From Desulfobacteraceae bacterium UBA2230 (GTDB lineage: Bacteria; Desulfobacterota; Desulfobacteria; Desulfobacterales; Desulfosarcinaceae), in assembly GCA_002348005.1 (NCBI GenBank), contig DDYQ01000176.1, positions 1-13,289 on the forward strand: a stretch of 13,289 bases of DNA, in the 5' to 3' direction. The position numbers and the translations under genes are program-made. How positions within the stretch are numbered: position 1 is the stretch's first letter; each line of letters starts with the position of its first letter. The notes under the pieces were generated by a model, which was not told the origin of the DNA, ran no database searches, and saw only the letters and a list, made by a program, of their open reading frames with translations. Below are positions 6,027 through 12,747 of the stretch, one piece after another.

Positions 6027-6965
6027 TCAGTAGCCCCGCTGGAAATCGACCGTGTGGCGCAGGGGCCGACCCTCTCGCCAGCGCCGGTAATTGTCGCAGA
6101 AGATCGGAACGGCATCCTCGGCAAAGCTTCTGCCCGCGTTGTGCGGCGTAATGAAGCAGTTGGGAAGCCCCCACAACGGGCTTTCCCGAGGCAGCGGCTC
6201 GCTTTCAAAAACGTCCAGGACCGCCGCACGGATACGGTGCCCCTGGAGCGCCGCGGCCAGATCGCTTTCCTTCACCGCGTTGCCGCGGCCCACATTGATC
6301 AGCACCGCAGACGGCTTCATGCGGCCAAGGGCGGCGGAATCGATCAGGCCGTCGGTGGCGGCGGTGCCGGGCAACACCAGGACAAGGTAGTCCGGCAGAG
6401 ATAGAAACGTCTGGAACTGGTCGCCGCTGAAGACCCGATCGACATGCGGCACCGCTCCCGGGGTGCGTTTGCAGCCCACCACGCGCAGGCCGAAGTGGGC
6501 GGCTGTGGCGGCGATATGGCGGCCGATGTCCCCCAGTCCGCAAATCCCCAGGGTGAGCTCCGGGAGGCGCCGATAGGGCAGGTCGCGCCAGGCGCGTTCG
6601 GCCTGGTTGGCCCGCGCTTCGAAGAGATTGCGTTCCAGGGCCAGAAGATAGGCAAACACATACGCGCTCATCAGGGGACCGAAAACACCCTTGACGGCGG
6701 TGAGCACGTAATCGCGCCGCAGTCCGGGGGCGCACAGCGCCTCTACGCCCGCAAAGCTCGACTGCACCCATTCGAGGCGCCGCGCCGCCGGCAGCAGCGG
6801 GGCGATGCGACCTGGCTCGCCGAAGAAGATGTCGCATTCGGCCGCGGCGTCGCGGGCCTGCCGGCTGTTGCCGGCCGCGGCCAGTTCAAGGTCGGGAAGT
6901 GCGGCGGCCCGCAGCACTTCCAGATAACGGTCGTTGTTTCCAGTGGCCACCAGCAGGCGGTGCAT
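6027..6965 (-). CDS. D-isomer-specific 2-hydroxyacid dehydrogenase (GhrA/phosphoglycerate-dehydrogenase superfamily)
   Basis: This family interconverts 2-hydroxy acids and 2-keto acids with NAD(P)H in the cytoplasm. The protein has 312 residues, the family's normal length. The N-terminal part is the catalytic flavodoxin-like half (EWVQSSFAGVEAL at 65-77). The nucleotide-binding half has GLGDIG (143-148) after a hydrophobic strand. The catalytic Arg227 is in NVGRGNAV, Glu256 in FESEPLP, and His275 in TPHNAG. Which keto acid is used cannot be told; the layout resembles the glyoxylate/hydroxypyruvate reductase branch. After the Rossmann fold GCKRTP supplies a basic residue where NADP would be favoured, a weak hint. 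AGGAAG lies eight bases upstream. tag follows after nine bases. Confidence 0.9.
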   Translation of the reverse strand: MHRLLVATGNNDRYLEVLRAAALPDLELAAAGNSRQARDAAAECDIFFGEPGRIAPLLPAARRLEWVQSSFAGVEALCAPGLRRDYVLTAVKGVFGPLMSAYVFAYLLALERNLFEARANQAERAWRDLPYRRLPELTLGICGLGDIGRHIAATAAHFGLRVVGCKRTPGAVPHVDRVFSGDQFQTFLSLPDYLVLVLPGTAATDGLIDSAALGRMKPSAVLINVGRGNAVKESDLAAALQGHRIRAAVLDVFESEPLPRESPLWGLPNCFITPHNAGRSFAEDAVPIFCDNYRRWREGRPLRHTVDFQRGY

Positions 6966-7071
6966 CGCTCGACTTCCTTTCCTTCTCGGCAGGGCCGCTC
7001 CGGGCCGCTATGCCCGGTCGGGCGCAGCATCCGCATCCTTGGCCGGCGTCGGCGGCGTGATCCCGGAGACC

Positions 7072-7737
7072 TCAATCCGCCAGGGAAATATCCATGAACA
7101 GATAACCGCTCTCGGCAACGATCCGGCCGGGCTTCAGGCTGAGCCCGGCCGAGAAAAGCGGGCCGTCTTCCACCACCGTATGGTATTCACCCTTTTCTCC
7201 CGAGGCATCCACACCGGCCGCTTCCAGCTGCGCGATCACTTCCGGCGTCAGCCGGCGGCCTAAAAAACTGCGGTCCAGCACGTTTTCGCGCACGGCCACG
7301 ATGCGGGCCCTGAATCCCAGGCGGATGAATTCGTCCAGCAGCTCCCGGCGCGGCCGCTGCCAGAGAGGTTCCTGAACCATCAGACCGGCCGCCCCGCAAA
7401 CCCGCTGTACCCAGTCCAGATGTTCCTGCAGGTCGATGTCGCCGAAGACGCCGGCCCGGATACCCGCCTGATGGAATTGGGCCAATGCTGCCGAAAAATT
7501 GGCTTCGTAATCGCTCCAGCCGGTGGCCCGCAGCGTAAGGGGAAGATTCAGGGCCCCGGCCTGGGCGAACAGAAGCTCGGCTGGCAGACCGTGCGAACGG
7601 CTGCGCCGGCCGCCCTCGGTCATCATGGTCAGCAGGCCGCGTGGCCGTCCACCCCCATGGATGGCGTGGTAGAGCGCCAGGCAGGAATCCTTGCCGCCGC
7701 TCCAGGAACAGAAAAAGGGAATGCCTTCAAGGGTCAT
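7072..7737 (-). CDS. Dph6-like PP-loop ATP pyrophosphatase (diphthine--ammonia-ligase family)
   Basis: A 221-residue protein of the adenine nucleotide alpha-hydrolase fold. The PP-loop SGGKDS is at 13-18 after FFCSW. The C-terminal signature GEKGEYHT followed by VVEDGPLF (about 180-195) is that of the archaeal/eukaryotic diphthine-ammonia ligase Dph6 group. The mid-part EPLWQ plus LLDEFIRLGFRARIVAV is also typical. Dph6 adenylates a carboxylate and forms an amide with ammonia to make diphthamide on elongation factor 2. Bacteria do not make diphthamide, so the bacterial substrate is unknown; ATP-driven amide formation on another target is the natural guess. ATG 7737 is taken. It overlaps by 11 bases the end of the small Cys-rich gene upstream, which explains the weak ribosome site. 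A TTG six codons earlier is an alternative. Confidence 0.85.
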   Translation of the reverse strand: MTLEGIPFFCSWSGGKDSCLALYHAIHGGGRPRGLLTMMTEGGRRSRSHGLPAELLFAQAGALNLPLTLRATGWSDYEANFSAALAQFHQAGIRAGVFGDIDLQEHLDWVQRVCGAAGLMVQEPLWQRPRRELLDEFIRLGFRARIVAVRENVLDRSFLGRRLTPEVIAQLEAAGVDASGEKGEYHTVVEDGPLFSAGLSLKPGRIVAESGYLFMDISLAD

Positions 7738-7918
7738 ACGGGTCGCTTTCTGCAAGGTTCACTCTTCTATAGGCACAATCGAGAACGGCTTCAAGGCTTG
7801 AGAATTGAATTTCGCAGTGCGTGCAGGTGCCGATCGCCGCACACCTGGCGCAAGCGTCGATCCCGGGAATCCCAGTTTGCCTCCCCACTGGGTGCACCCG
7901 ACCGATTTTCCTTGACAT
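7727..7918 (-). CDS. Small Cys-rich protein, putative zinc- or iron-sulfur-binding (63 aa)
   Basis: I do not recognise a family. The start ATG 7918 is chosen because GGGAG lies nine bases upstream; an in-frame ATG three codons earlier sits directly on that site. The protein has a basic start (MSRKIGRVHPVGR), then CARCAAIGTCTHC, a CX2C-X5-CX2C tetrad (Cys23, 26, 32, 35), a helix-like SSLEAVLDCAYRRV with Cys48, and an acidic end. The knuckle spacing fits a metal site. Its last four codons overlap the start of the Dph6-like gene by 11 bases (ATG to TGA), a strong sign of coupled translation. Third-position GC is lower than in neighbouring genes. Coding is likely but not certain because it is short. 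Confidence 0.55.
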   Translation of the reverse strand: MSRKIGRVHPVGRQTGIPGIDACARCAAIGTCTHCEIQFSSLEAVLDCAYRRVNLAESDPYDP

Positions 7919-8064
7919 AATCGTCATCTCCCTGGATGGTGCTTTCCCAAATCCGGGCAGCCGCGCAGCGATGGTTGCCAACCCATTTAACTTGAAGGGT
8001 CTGAATTCCTGAAGCGGATCTTCTGTTGCATGCAGATGCCGAGTGACTGCGAGGAGAATAGTCC

Positions 8065-9096
8065 ATGGGGTGCGAAACGGGGGGCATCGAACCGGCCGTC
8101 GTGGTCGTCCATAATATCGATCCGGCCTGGGAGGCGGACGATACCGCCGCCGTGTGGGAAACGGTTCAGCATCTGGTAGCGGCACTGAATTCCGAAGGCC
8201 ACCGGGTTTTCGAGGTTCCGGTCACCGGTATGGACCTGGCCGCGGCGCTGGCGCCGTACGATCCCCGCGAGCACATCGTTTTCAACTGGTGTGAAGAGCT
8301 GCCCGGCCTCCCCCGCAGCGACGCGCAGGTGGTCAGCCAGCTTGAGCGGCTTGGCTACACCTATACCGGTTCCCCGCCTGACGTGTTGTCGCTGAGCTGG
8401 GACAAGGCCGCCGTTAAATCCCTGTTGACCGGGCATGCGGTGCCCACTCCCTTTGGAAGGGTGGTCCACGAAGATCGTGCGCAAGGCTGGGACCGCTTTC
8501 CGGCCATTGTCAAACCGGCCTTCGAGCACTGCAGCGTAGGAGTGGACAGCAATGCGGTGGTGCTGGATGCGCAGGCCCTGCATGAAAGAGTGGCCTATGT
8601 CAGGAACGCCTTCGCCCAACCGGTCCTGGTGGAAGAATTCATTGACGGCCGGGAATTTCATGTGACGCTCTGGGGCAACGGCCGCATCGAGATGCTGCCG
8701 CCGGCTGAAATGGACTTCAGCGCGTTTGCCGATGTGCGGGACCGTTTGTGCACCTTCGATTCCAAGTTCACCCCGGGTTCGCGGCATTACGAAGGGGTGG
8801 AGCTGCGAATACCGGCGTCCATGACCGAAGCGGAGCTTGCGGAGCTGCAGCGGACCTCTGAGGCGGCCTACCGCTGGGTGGGCTGCCGTGACTATGCGCG
8901 CCTCGACCTGCGGCTGCGTGACGAGATCTTTTACGTACTGGATATCAACCCCAACGCCGATATCAGCCCGGACACCAGTCTGGCCTATGCCGCGGAGGCG
9001 GCCGGCATGACCTACGGCGCATTTGCCAGCCGGCTCGTTCGCCTGGCCGCATCCCGGCGCCGCGGGCCATCCGCGGCAAGCGAGGCGTGTGTGTGA
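8065..9096 (+). CDS. D-Ala-D-Ala-ligase-like ATP-grasp protein
   Basis: A 343-residue cytoplasmic enzyme of the ATP-grasp fold, related to D-alanine-D-alanine ligases. The N-terminal domain carries HIVFNWCEELPG and LERLGYTYTGSPPDVLSLSWDK (Asp113-Lys114), as in Ddl. The ATP clamp shows Lys150-Pro151 (AIVKPAF) and VEEFIDGREFHV (189-200). Magnesium and phosphate residues lie in RLDLRL (279-284) and in DINPNADIS (293-301: Asp293, Asn295, Asn297). This class joins a carboxyl-phosphate to an amine. The large N-terminal part and middle differ from true Ddl, so the substrate is probably another amino acid, peptide or protein tail. GAGGAG precedes the ATG. It overlaps the peptidase gene by four bases. 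An alternative is a peptide-bond-forming resistance or signal-molecule enzyme. Confidence 0.85.
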   Translation: MGCETGGIEPAVVVVHNIDPAWEADDTAAVWETVQHLVAALNSEGHRVFEVPVTGMDLAAALAPYDPREHIVFNWCEELPGLPRSDAQVVSQLERLGYTYTGSPPDVLSLSWDKAAVKSLLTGHAVPTPFGRVVHEDRAQGWDRFPAIVKPAFEHCSVGVDSNAVVLDAQALHERVAYVRNAFAQPVLVEEFIDGREFHVTLWGNGRIEMLPPAEMDFSAFADVRDRLCTFDSKFTPGSRHYEGVELRIPASMTEAELAELQRTSEAAYRWVGCRDYARLDLRLRDEIFYVLDINPNADISPDTSLAYAAEAAGMTYGAFASRLVRLAASRRRGPSAASEACV

Positions 9097-9617
9097 AGCC
9101 ACTCGAGCAGGGCGGTCTGGACGGGCTGTGCGCCATCTACAGCATCGTCAACGCCGCCCGAATCATTTCGAACATCCGTAACGGCGAGGCGAAGCTATTG
9201 TTCCGCCGGATTCTGGAGCACCTGGAGCGGACCCGGGACCTGAGCCGGCTGCTCTCCGATGGCATCGGGCTGATCACCATCGGCGGCATTCTTCGCGATG
9301 TAGTGGGCGACCTGATTCCCTATCGCAGCATGCCTTACAAGAACCTGCCCCACACCCCTCTGGATGAATTCTGGAGCGGAATGACCCGTTTTCTGGAGTC
9401 CGGCGGCGAAAGGGCCATCCTGATCGGCATCGGGGGGTCCATGTGGGATCACTGGTCCATCGTGCGCGAGATTACGAACCGGCAGATCCGGTTCTTCGAC
9501 TCCCACAAACTGCGCCAGTTCAACCGCACCCGCTGCACCACCACCCGCAGTACATCGCACCGGCCGCACATGTTATGCCCGACCCACACCTACTTTCTGT
9601 CGCGTGAACCGCATTAG
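9093..9617 (+). CDS. Papain/C39-like cysteine peptidase coupled to the ATP-grasp gene
   Basis: A 174-residue protein. GTG 9093 is chosen: it forms GTGA with the ATP-grasp stop, and GCGAGG lies seven bases upstream; GTG 9087 would touch that site. The start holds EQGGLDGLCAIYSIVNA, the C39/papain-type pattern in which Gln6 would form the oxyanion hole and Cys13 be the nucleophile. The catalytic His120 follows a hydrophobic strand (AILIGIGGS) in WDHWSIV, and Asp136 is in RFFDSH. This gives a full Gln-Cys-His-Asp set. The tail has CPTHTYFLSR. There is no signal peptide, no membrane segment and no ABC exporter part as in bacteriocin C39 transporters, so it should act in the cytoplasm. With the ATP-grasp ligase it suggests make-and-cut control of one amide product. 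Exact family is uncertain. Confidence 0.7.
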   Translation: MKPLEQGGLDGLCAIYSIVNAARIISNIRNGEAKLLFRRILEHLERTRDLSRLLSDGIGLITIGGILRDVVGDLIPYRSMPYKNLPHTPLDEFWSGMTRFLESGGERAILIGIGGSMWDHWSIVREITNRQIRFFDSHKLRQFNRTRCTTTRSTSHRPHMLCPTHTYFLSREPH

Positions 9618-9623
9618 GACCCA

Positions 9624-10004
9624 TCAGTCCATGAACGGCGACAAATCCTTGTGTTTGCTCTTGATCCTGGCCAGGAGTTGATCGTAGTGGCGCATCCGGT
9701 GAATGGCGCGCAATACCAGAAACATTCCGAGCGCGACCAGGATCAGGTTCAATCCGATCAGGGGGATCATGAAGTGCAGAACTTTGTAAAAGTTATAATA
9801 CTCGGAGGTGGCGATCAGAACGCTCAGCACGGAGAGCGGTAAGGCGAATACCGCGATTCCGGTCCGCATGACCGCCAGCGAAGTGCGTTTTTCGGCAAGA
9901 ATCAACTGGGCCTCATTGATCGCCAGGGAATTGAGCAGGGGGGTGTTCGGTTCGATCGGAATGGGTTCCAGCAGCTCCTTCTTTTGTGTTCCGGGAGTTT
10001 TCAT
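9624..10004 (-). CDS. DUF202-family small membrane protein
   Basis: A 126-residue inner-membrane protein. A soluble, Pro-rich first 25 residues lead into INEAQLILAEKRTSLAVMRTGIAVF, which fits the DUF202/YidH pattern (lA.eRT.LAw.RTgla). Two hydrophobic segments follow: about 49-68 (ending in SVLIATS) and about 77-99 (MIPLIGLNLILVALGMFLVL), then a basic helix (HRMRHYDQLLARIKSKHKD). The role of DUF202 proteins is not known. ATG 10004 has no Shine-Dalgarno sequence. A promoter-like pair ends only six bases upstream, suggesting a leaderless message. The gene converges with the peptidase gene, with stops six bases apart. Confidence 0.75.
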   Translation of the reverse strand: MKTPGTQKKELLEPIPIEPNTPLLNSLAINEAQLILAEKRTSLAVMRTGIAVFALPLSVLSVLIATSEYYNFYKVLHFMIPLIGLNLILVALGMFLVLRAIHRMRHYDQLLARIKSKHKDLSPFMD

Positions 10005-10010
10005 CCCGTC

Positions 10011-10039
10011 ATGGTAAGCATGATCGTTGGGTGTGTCAG
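10011..10039 (-). promoter_or_regulatory. Sigma-70-like promoter of the DUF202 gene, predicted to give a leaderless transcript
   Basis: On the minus strand CTGACA (10034-10039, 5 of 6) and TACCAT (10011-10016, 4 of 6) are exactly 17 bases apart. The A of the ATG at 10004 is the seventh base after the -10 element, where transcription would normally begin. Confidence 0.5.
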
Positions 10040-10303
10040 TCGTGGCGGGGCGTACGCGCGGCGACGGCTCACTGGAAGGCGCGCTGCCGTGAACCTTCTT
10101 CGATACCCATGTCGTTGACGGCGCGGTGATCGAGGGGAGGTTTTCCCGCGGCCGGGCTGCTGCGGCCGCTGCACCGGGCCCATCGTCCGCGATGCGCCTC
10201 CACAGGGGGCGATCGTTATGAGCGGTCACTCGGCGAGAACAGCCCCGGGGGCGGCAAAGCACTTGAAGCGCCGGAAGCGGGATGATAAAGGTTACAATCG
10301 GTA

Positions 10304-10353
10304 CAGCCGCCTGGCGGCTGACCGATGCACCGGACGCGCCGCCCCGGCGGCGC
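10304..10353 (+). other. Two tandem hairpins in the leader of the gene at 10388
   Basis: CAGCCGC/GCGGCTG (10304-10310 with 10314-10320, three-base loop) and GCGCCGCC/GGCGGCGC (10336-10343 with 10346-10353) are both perfect inverted repeats. They lie just downstream of a possible -10 and 20-70 bases before the ribosome site. No T-run follows either, so they are not ordinary terminators. They could be RNA structure or a protein-binding site. Confidence 0.4.
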
Positions 10354-10387
10354 AAATCATCTTCCGGGCGCTTTCAGAGGTTATTCC

Positions 10388-11215
10388 GTGATCTCCATAC
10401 AGACCATGTGGCGCAACCACCTTCAGGAACACCGCAATCTTTTCATCCTGATCATCATCGGACTGGTGCTGCTCGAAATCGAACTTTTCGCCATGGCGGC
10501 CGTGAAATCGGGGCGCGAGACGCGGCTGCAGATATCGGACGCTCAGGGCCGGAGCGTTTATTCGGTCAGCGGCACGCATCTCGACCCGCACCAGAAAGCC
10601 GACTTCGAGCGCACCTTCGGCCCCCTGGCCGAACACCGCGTCGAAGTGGTGACCCGGGAACGGCCTTTCCCGCTGCGGCCCTGGTTGGCAGCGGCAATCG
10701 GATTGCCTGTAGGCGCGGTTCTGCTGCTCGCATTTTTCGCCAAAGCCTACGAGGTAATATTTCTGCGCGGCGAACCGGCAGCGCATGTTGCAGCCGCAGA
10801 CGCCGGGGAGCCCGCCGGGCGTCTTTCGCGCGTGCTGTGGCGCATCAGCCGGCTCAACATTTTTATCATCGGCGGAATGGTTTTCCTGCTGGCCTTCGGA
10901 ATCTGGGCCCTGCCGCAATTGCTGACCGAACTGGGCCGTTACGGCGTGGAGACGGTCGCGCGCTACAAATGGGCGGTGTTGGGGGGGCTGGCCACATTTC
11001 TGGGCCTGGTGGTCTGGATTGTCTACCTGCGCTATCTGCTGGCTGGCAAAGCGATCGAAGGGCAAATCGAGGTGGAGAAGTACCGAATGCAGCTTGAAAT
11101 GGCCGCGCGACCCGCGCTGGCCGGCCTCCCGCTGCTGAACGGAAGCCGTGAGCTTCCGCGCATTGTCGACGCCTGCGCCGAACCCGAGCCCGAAGTCCCC
11201 GAACGCCGCAATTAG
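10388..11215 (+). CDS. Four-helix membrane protein of unknown function (275 aa)
   Basis: I do not recognise a family. GTG 10388 is taken because AGAGG lies seven bases upstream; ATG six codons later has no ribosome site. Four membrane segments are seen: about 18-39 (LFILIIIGLVLLEIELFAM), 98-119 (PWLAAAIGLPVGAVLLLAFF), 158-179 (IFIIGGMVFLLAFGIWALP) and 195-217 (WAVLGGLATFLGLVVWIVYL). Between helices 1 and 2 lies a loop of about 58 polar residues (VYSVSGTHLDPHQKADFERTFGP), long enough for a small folded domain, possibly outside the membrane. A basic helix (GKAIEGQIEVEKYRMQLEMA) and an acidic tail close the protein. The C-terminal helix could pair as a coiled coil. It is followed by a strong hairpin that serves the gene on the other strand. 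Confidence 0.7.
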   Translation: MISIQTMWRNHLQEHRNLFILIIIGLVLLEIELFAMAAVKSGRETRLQISDAQGRSVYSVSGTHLDPHQKADFERTFGPLAEHRVEVVTRERPFPLRPWLAAAIGLPVGAVLLLAFFAKAYEVIFLRGEPAAHVAAADAGEPAGRLSRVLWRISRLNIFIIGGMVFLLAFGIWALPQLLTELGRYGVETVARYKWAVLGGLATFLGLVVWIVYLRYLLAGKAIEGQIEVEKYRMQLEMAARPALAGLPLLNGSRELPRIVDACAEPEPEVPERRN

Positions 11216-11243
11216 AAAATCCGCGCCCCGAGGGGGGCGCGGA
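11216..11243 (-). terminator. Rho-independent terminator of the CMD-family gene
   Basis: Arms 11220-11229 and 11234-11243 are a perfect ten-base GC-rich stem with a four-base loop. Read on the minus strand it is followed by TTTTCTAATT. It lies 12 bases past the stop of the gene ending at 11256. On the plus strand no T-run follows. Confidence 0.75.
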
Positions 11244-11255
11244 GCGTCCCGCAAC

Positions 11256-11561
11256 CTAATCCAGAACCTCTTCGATCCATTCGATGGCCGCGATCATGTT
11301 GGGGAACCCTGTGGTGGTCAGGGCCAGCAGAACGGCCTGAATGATCTCTTCGCGCGTGGCGCCGGTATCCAAGGCCTTGCGCGTGTGCGACATGACGCCG
11401 CCGCGCGAGTTGGCTCCGATGGCGATGCCCAGCTTAACCAGGTTTTGGGTCTTTTCATCCAACGGACCTGCCTTCCGGCAGGCTACGCCCAGTTTTTCGT
11501 AGGTCTGGAAGACATCCGGGTGCTGCTTCATGAAATTTTCATATACCTTGGGCAGATACAT
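11256..11561 (-). CDS. Carboxymuconolactone-decarboxylase (CMD/AhpD-like) family protein lacking the redox cysteines
   Basis: A 101-residue soluble all-helical protein. ATG 11561 has AAAGGAG six bases upstream, which settles the start. The CMD pattern is clear: LDEKTQNLVKLGIAIGAN (35-51), SHTRKALDTGATREEIIQAVLLA, and TGFPNMIAAIEWIEE. AhpD-type members carry CxxCxxxH for peroxide reduction. Here the places are Ser52, Gly55 and His59, so both cysteines are gone while the His stays. A peroxidase role is therefore unlikely, and a decarboxylase-type or ligand-binding role is more likely. Cys28 lies elsewhere. CMD proteins usually form trimers or hexamers. The gene stands alone with its own promoter and terminator. 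Confidence 0.85.
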   Translation of the reverse strand: MYLPKVYENFMKQHPDVFQTYEKLGVACRKAGPLDEKTQNLVKLGIAIGANSRGGVMSHTRKALDTGATREEIIQAVLLALTTTGFPNMIAAIEWIEEVLD

Positions 11562-11597
11562 GCGGAACTCCTTTCGTTTGAAGTCATCGTTATGAGC

Positions 11598-11626
11598 AGC
11601 ATAATGCATAAAGCGGCACTTGAGAA
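11598..11626 (-). promoter_or_regulatory. Possible sigma-70 promoter of the CMD-family gene
   Basis: On the minus strand TTCTCA (11621-11626) and TATGCT (11598-11603) are 17 bases apart, each 4 of 6 to consensus, about 37 bases before the start codon, in an AT-rich patch. The rest of the gap to 11816 holds nothing I can name. Confidence 0.35.
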
Positions 11627-11816
11627 TGGGTTTATTTGCGCTCCAGAGATCGAAAGGGCGGACAGCCGTGTGTTGCGGACCGCCAGGGGCCGGAAAATTC
11701 CCGTTCGTCCGGCAGGCGATTTTCGGCAAGTGTCCGGTGAGCAGGCACGTCGTCCGTTCTTCAGCAGTATAGTTCCGCGGGCCGCGCACGCACGTCGAAG
11801 GGGATACCCCCCTGGC

Positions 11817-12569
11817 TCAGGCCCATCCGCTGCGCAGCCAGGCGGCCCAGTCCGGGCGTCCGTTGGCCTCCGCGGTGCGGGCGGCTGCTTGCCAGTCGTA
11901 AGGTACGGCGACCCGCTCGATGCGCCAGCCGGCCGCGCACGGCGCGATGATGCTGTAGCGCGCATGCGGAGAGCCGGACCGCATGACGTGAGCGCAGGGC
12001 AGGTCGTCGCTGTAGGCCGGCAATCCCACGCTGCCGGGATCGACGATCAGACGGCCGTCGGGCAGGAGCACCTCCGCGGGAACATGGTCGTGGCCGCAGA
12101 GCATGACCGGGCAGGAAACCGTGTCGGCCGCCCGGGCGATCGCTTCGGGCGACCGGCGCAGGGCACCCGTGGGACCGACATCCCAGAGCAGATAGGCGCT
12201 GTCGTCATCAGGCGAAGCATGAAACAGGCCGAGGCCGTCGTCCAGGATCAATCCGAAGGGCAGCCTCTCCAGCCAGCGGCGGTGTTCGGGCCGCAACAGC
12301 GAGCGGACCCATGTGAGGGTGGGTGGATCGGACCTCGCCGCAGCCCGGAGGATCACGCGGTCCTGATTGCCGCGCACCGTGGGCATGGGGTTGGCCAGCA
12401 GCAGATCGGCCGTGCCGGCCGGATCCAGCGGACCATACAGGGCATCGCCCAGATTGACGAGCCGGTCGATCCTCCGGCGTCGGATATCTTCCAGTACCGC
12501 CGCAACAGCCCAGCGGTTGCCATGGAGATCGGATATGACGGCCGTACGCCTTGGGGAGGCCATGGGCAT
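11817..12569 (-). CDS. Calcineurin-like metallophosphoesterase (YfcE/MJ0936-like)
   Basis: A 250-residue soluble enzyme of the two-metal phosphoesterase family. The motifs appear in order: SDLHGN (Asp14, His16), GDALYGP (Asp42), RGNQDR (Asn68, in place of the common GNHD), a metal-binding His117 in LFHASP, and GHDH (His160, His162) followed by VDPGSVGLPA, typical of the YfcE-like branch. This group hydrolyses phosphodiesters such as bis-pNPP in vitro; the natural substrate is unknown. ATG 12569 (MPMASPRR) is chosen because GAGG is six bases upstream; ATG 12563 is the alternative. The start faces away from the glycosyltransferase gene across about 240 bases. All metal ligands are present, so it should be active. 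Confidence 0.87.
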   Translation of the reverse strand: MPMASPRRTAVISDLHGNRWAVAAVLEDIRRRRIDRLVNLGDALYGPLDPAGTADLLLANPMPTVRGNQDRVILRAAARSDPPTLTWVRSLLRPEHRRWLERLPFGLILDDGLGLFHASPDDDSAYLLWDVGPTGALRRSPEAIARAADTVSCPVMLCGHDHVPAEVLLPDGRLIVDPGSVGLPAYSDDLPCAHVMRSGSPHARYSIIAPCAAGWRIERVAVPYDWQAAARTAEANGRPDWAAWLRSGWA

Positions 12570-12747
12570 GCCGGACCTCAATGAGAGTTTCGGGTGGAGG
12601 GCCGAGTACACCGAAACAATAGTGTGTCGGCCTCCTGTATTCTTTTCTTTACCTGAAAGCGGGGCCGGATAAAAGCGTATACGGGTTGGGGCAGCCCTAA
12701 ATCAGGTGGGGAGGGCATAGGCCGGTATTGGCGCTGCGTTTAAACTA

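Larger units (their letters stand above)
10005..10387. other. 383-base intergenic region between DUF202 and the next membrane-protein gene
   Basis: The genes on either side are read away from each other. No coding frame here looks real. It holds the DUF202 promoter at its left end. Towards the right there is a TACAAT (10293-10298) that could be a -10 element, though without a clear -35, then two GC-rich hairpins (10304-10353). I see nothing else in 10040-10290. Confidence 0.6.

Noticed and set aside
5451..6404. A 317-codon plus-strand frame across tag and the dehydrogenase.
   Set aside because: It spans two real minus-strand genes with complete active sites and is explained by GC-rich codon bias.
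7912..7917. A perfect TTGACA on the plus strand ahead of the ATP-grasp gene.
   Set aside because: No -10 element lies 16-18 bases downstream; the bases also encode the start of the small Cys-rich gene on the other strand.
7987..9102. A 371-codon open frame on the minus strand, longer than the ATP-grasp gene it opposes.
   Set aside because: Its translation has no family pattern and is rich in Arg, His and Gly as expected of an antisense shadow. The plus-strand frame shows full ATP-grasp motifs and a ribosome site.
10292..11254. A 320-codon minus-strand frame opposite the four-helix membrane protein.
   Set aside because: It has no motif or ribosome site, while the plus strand shows four clean membrane helices.
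12631..12636. A perfect AGGAGG on the minus strand upstream of the phosphoesterase.
   Set aside because: It is 19 bases from the nearest in-frame GTG. A 13-codon TTG frame after it could be a leader peptide, but nothing else supports that.
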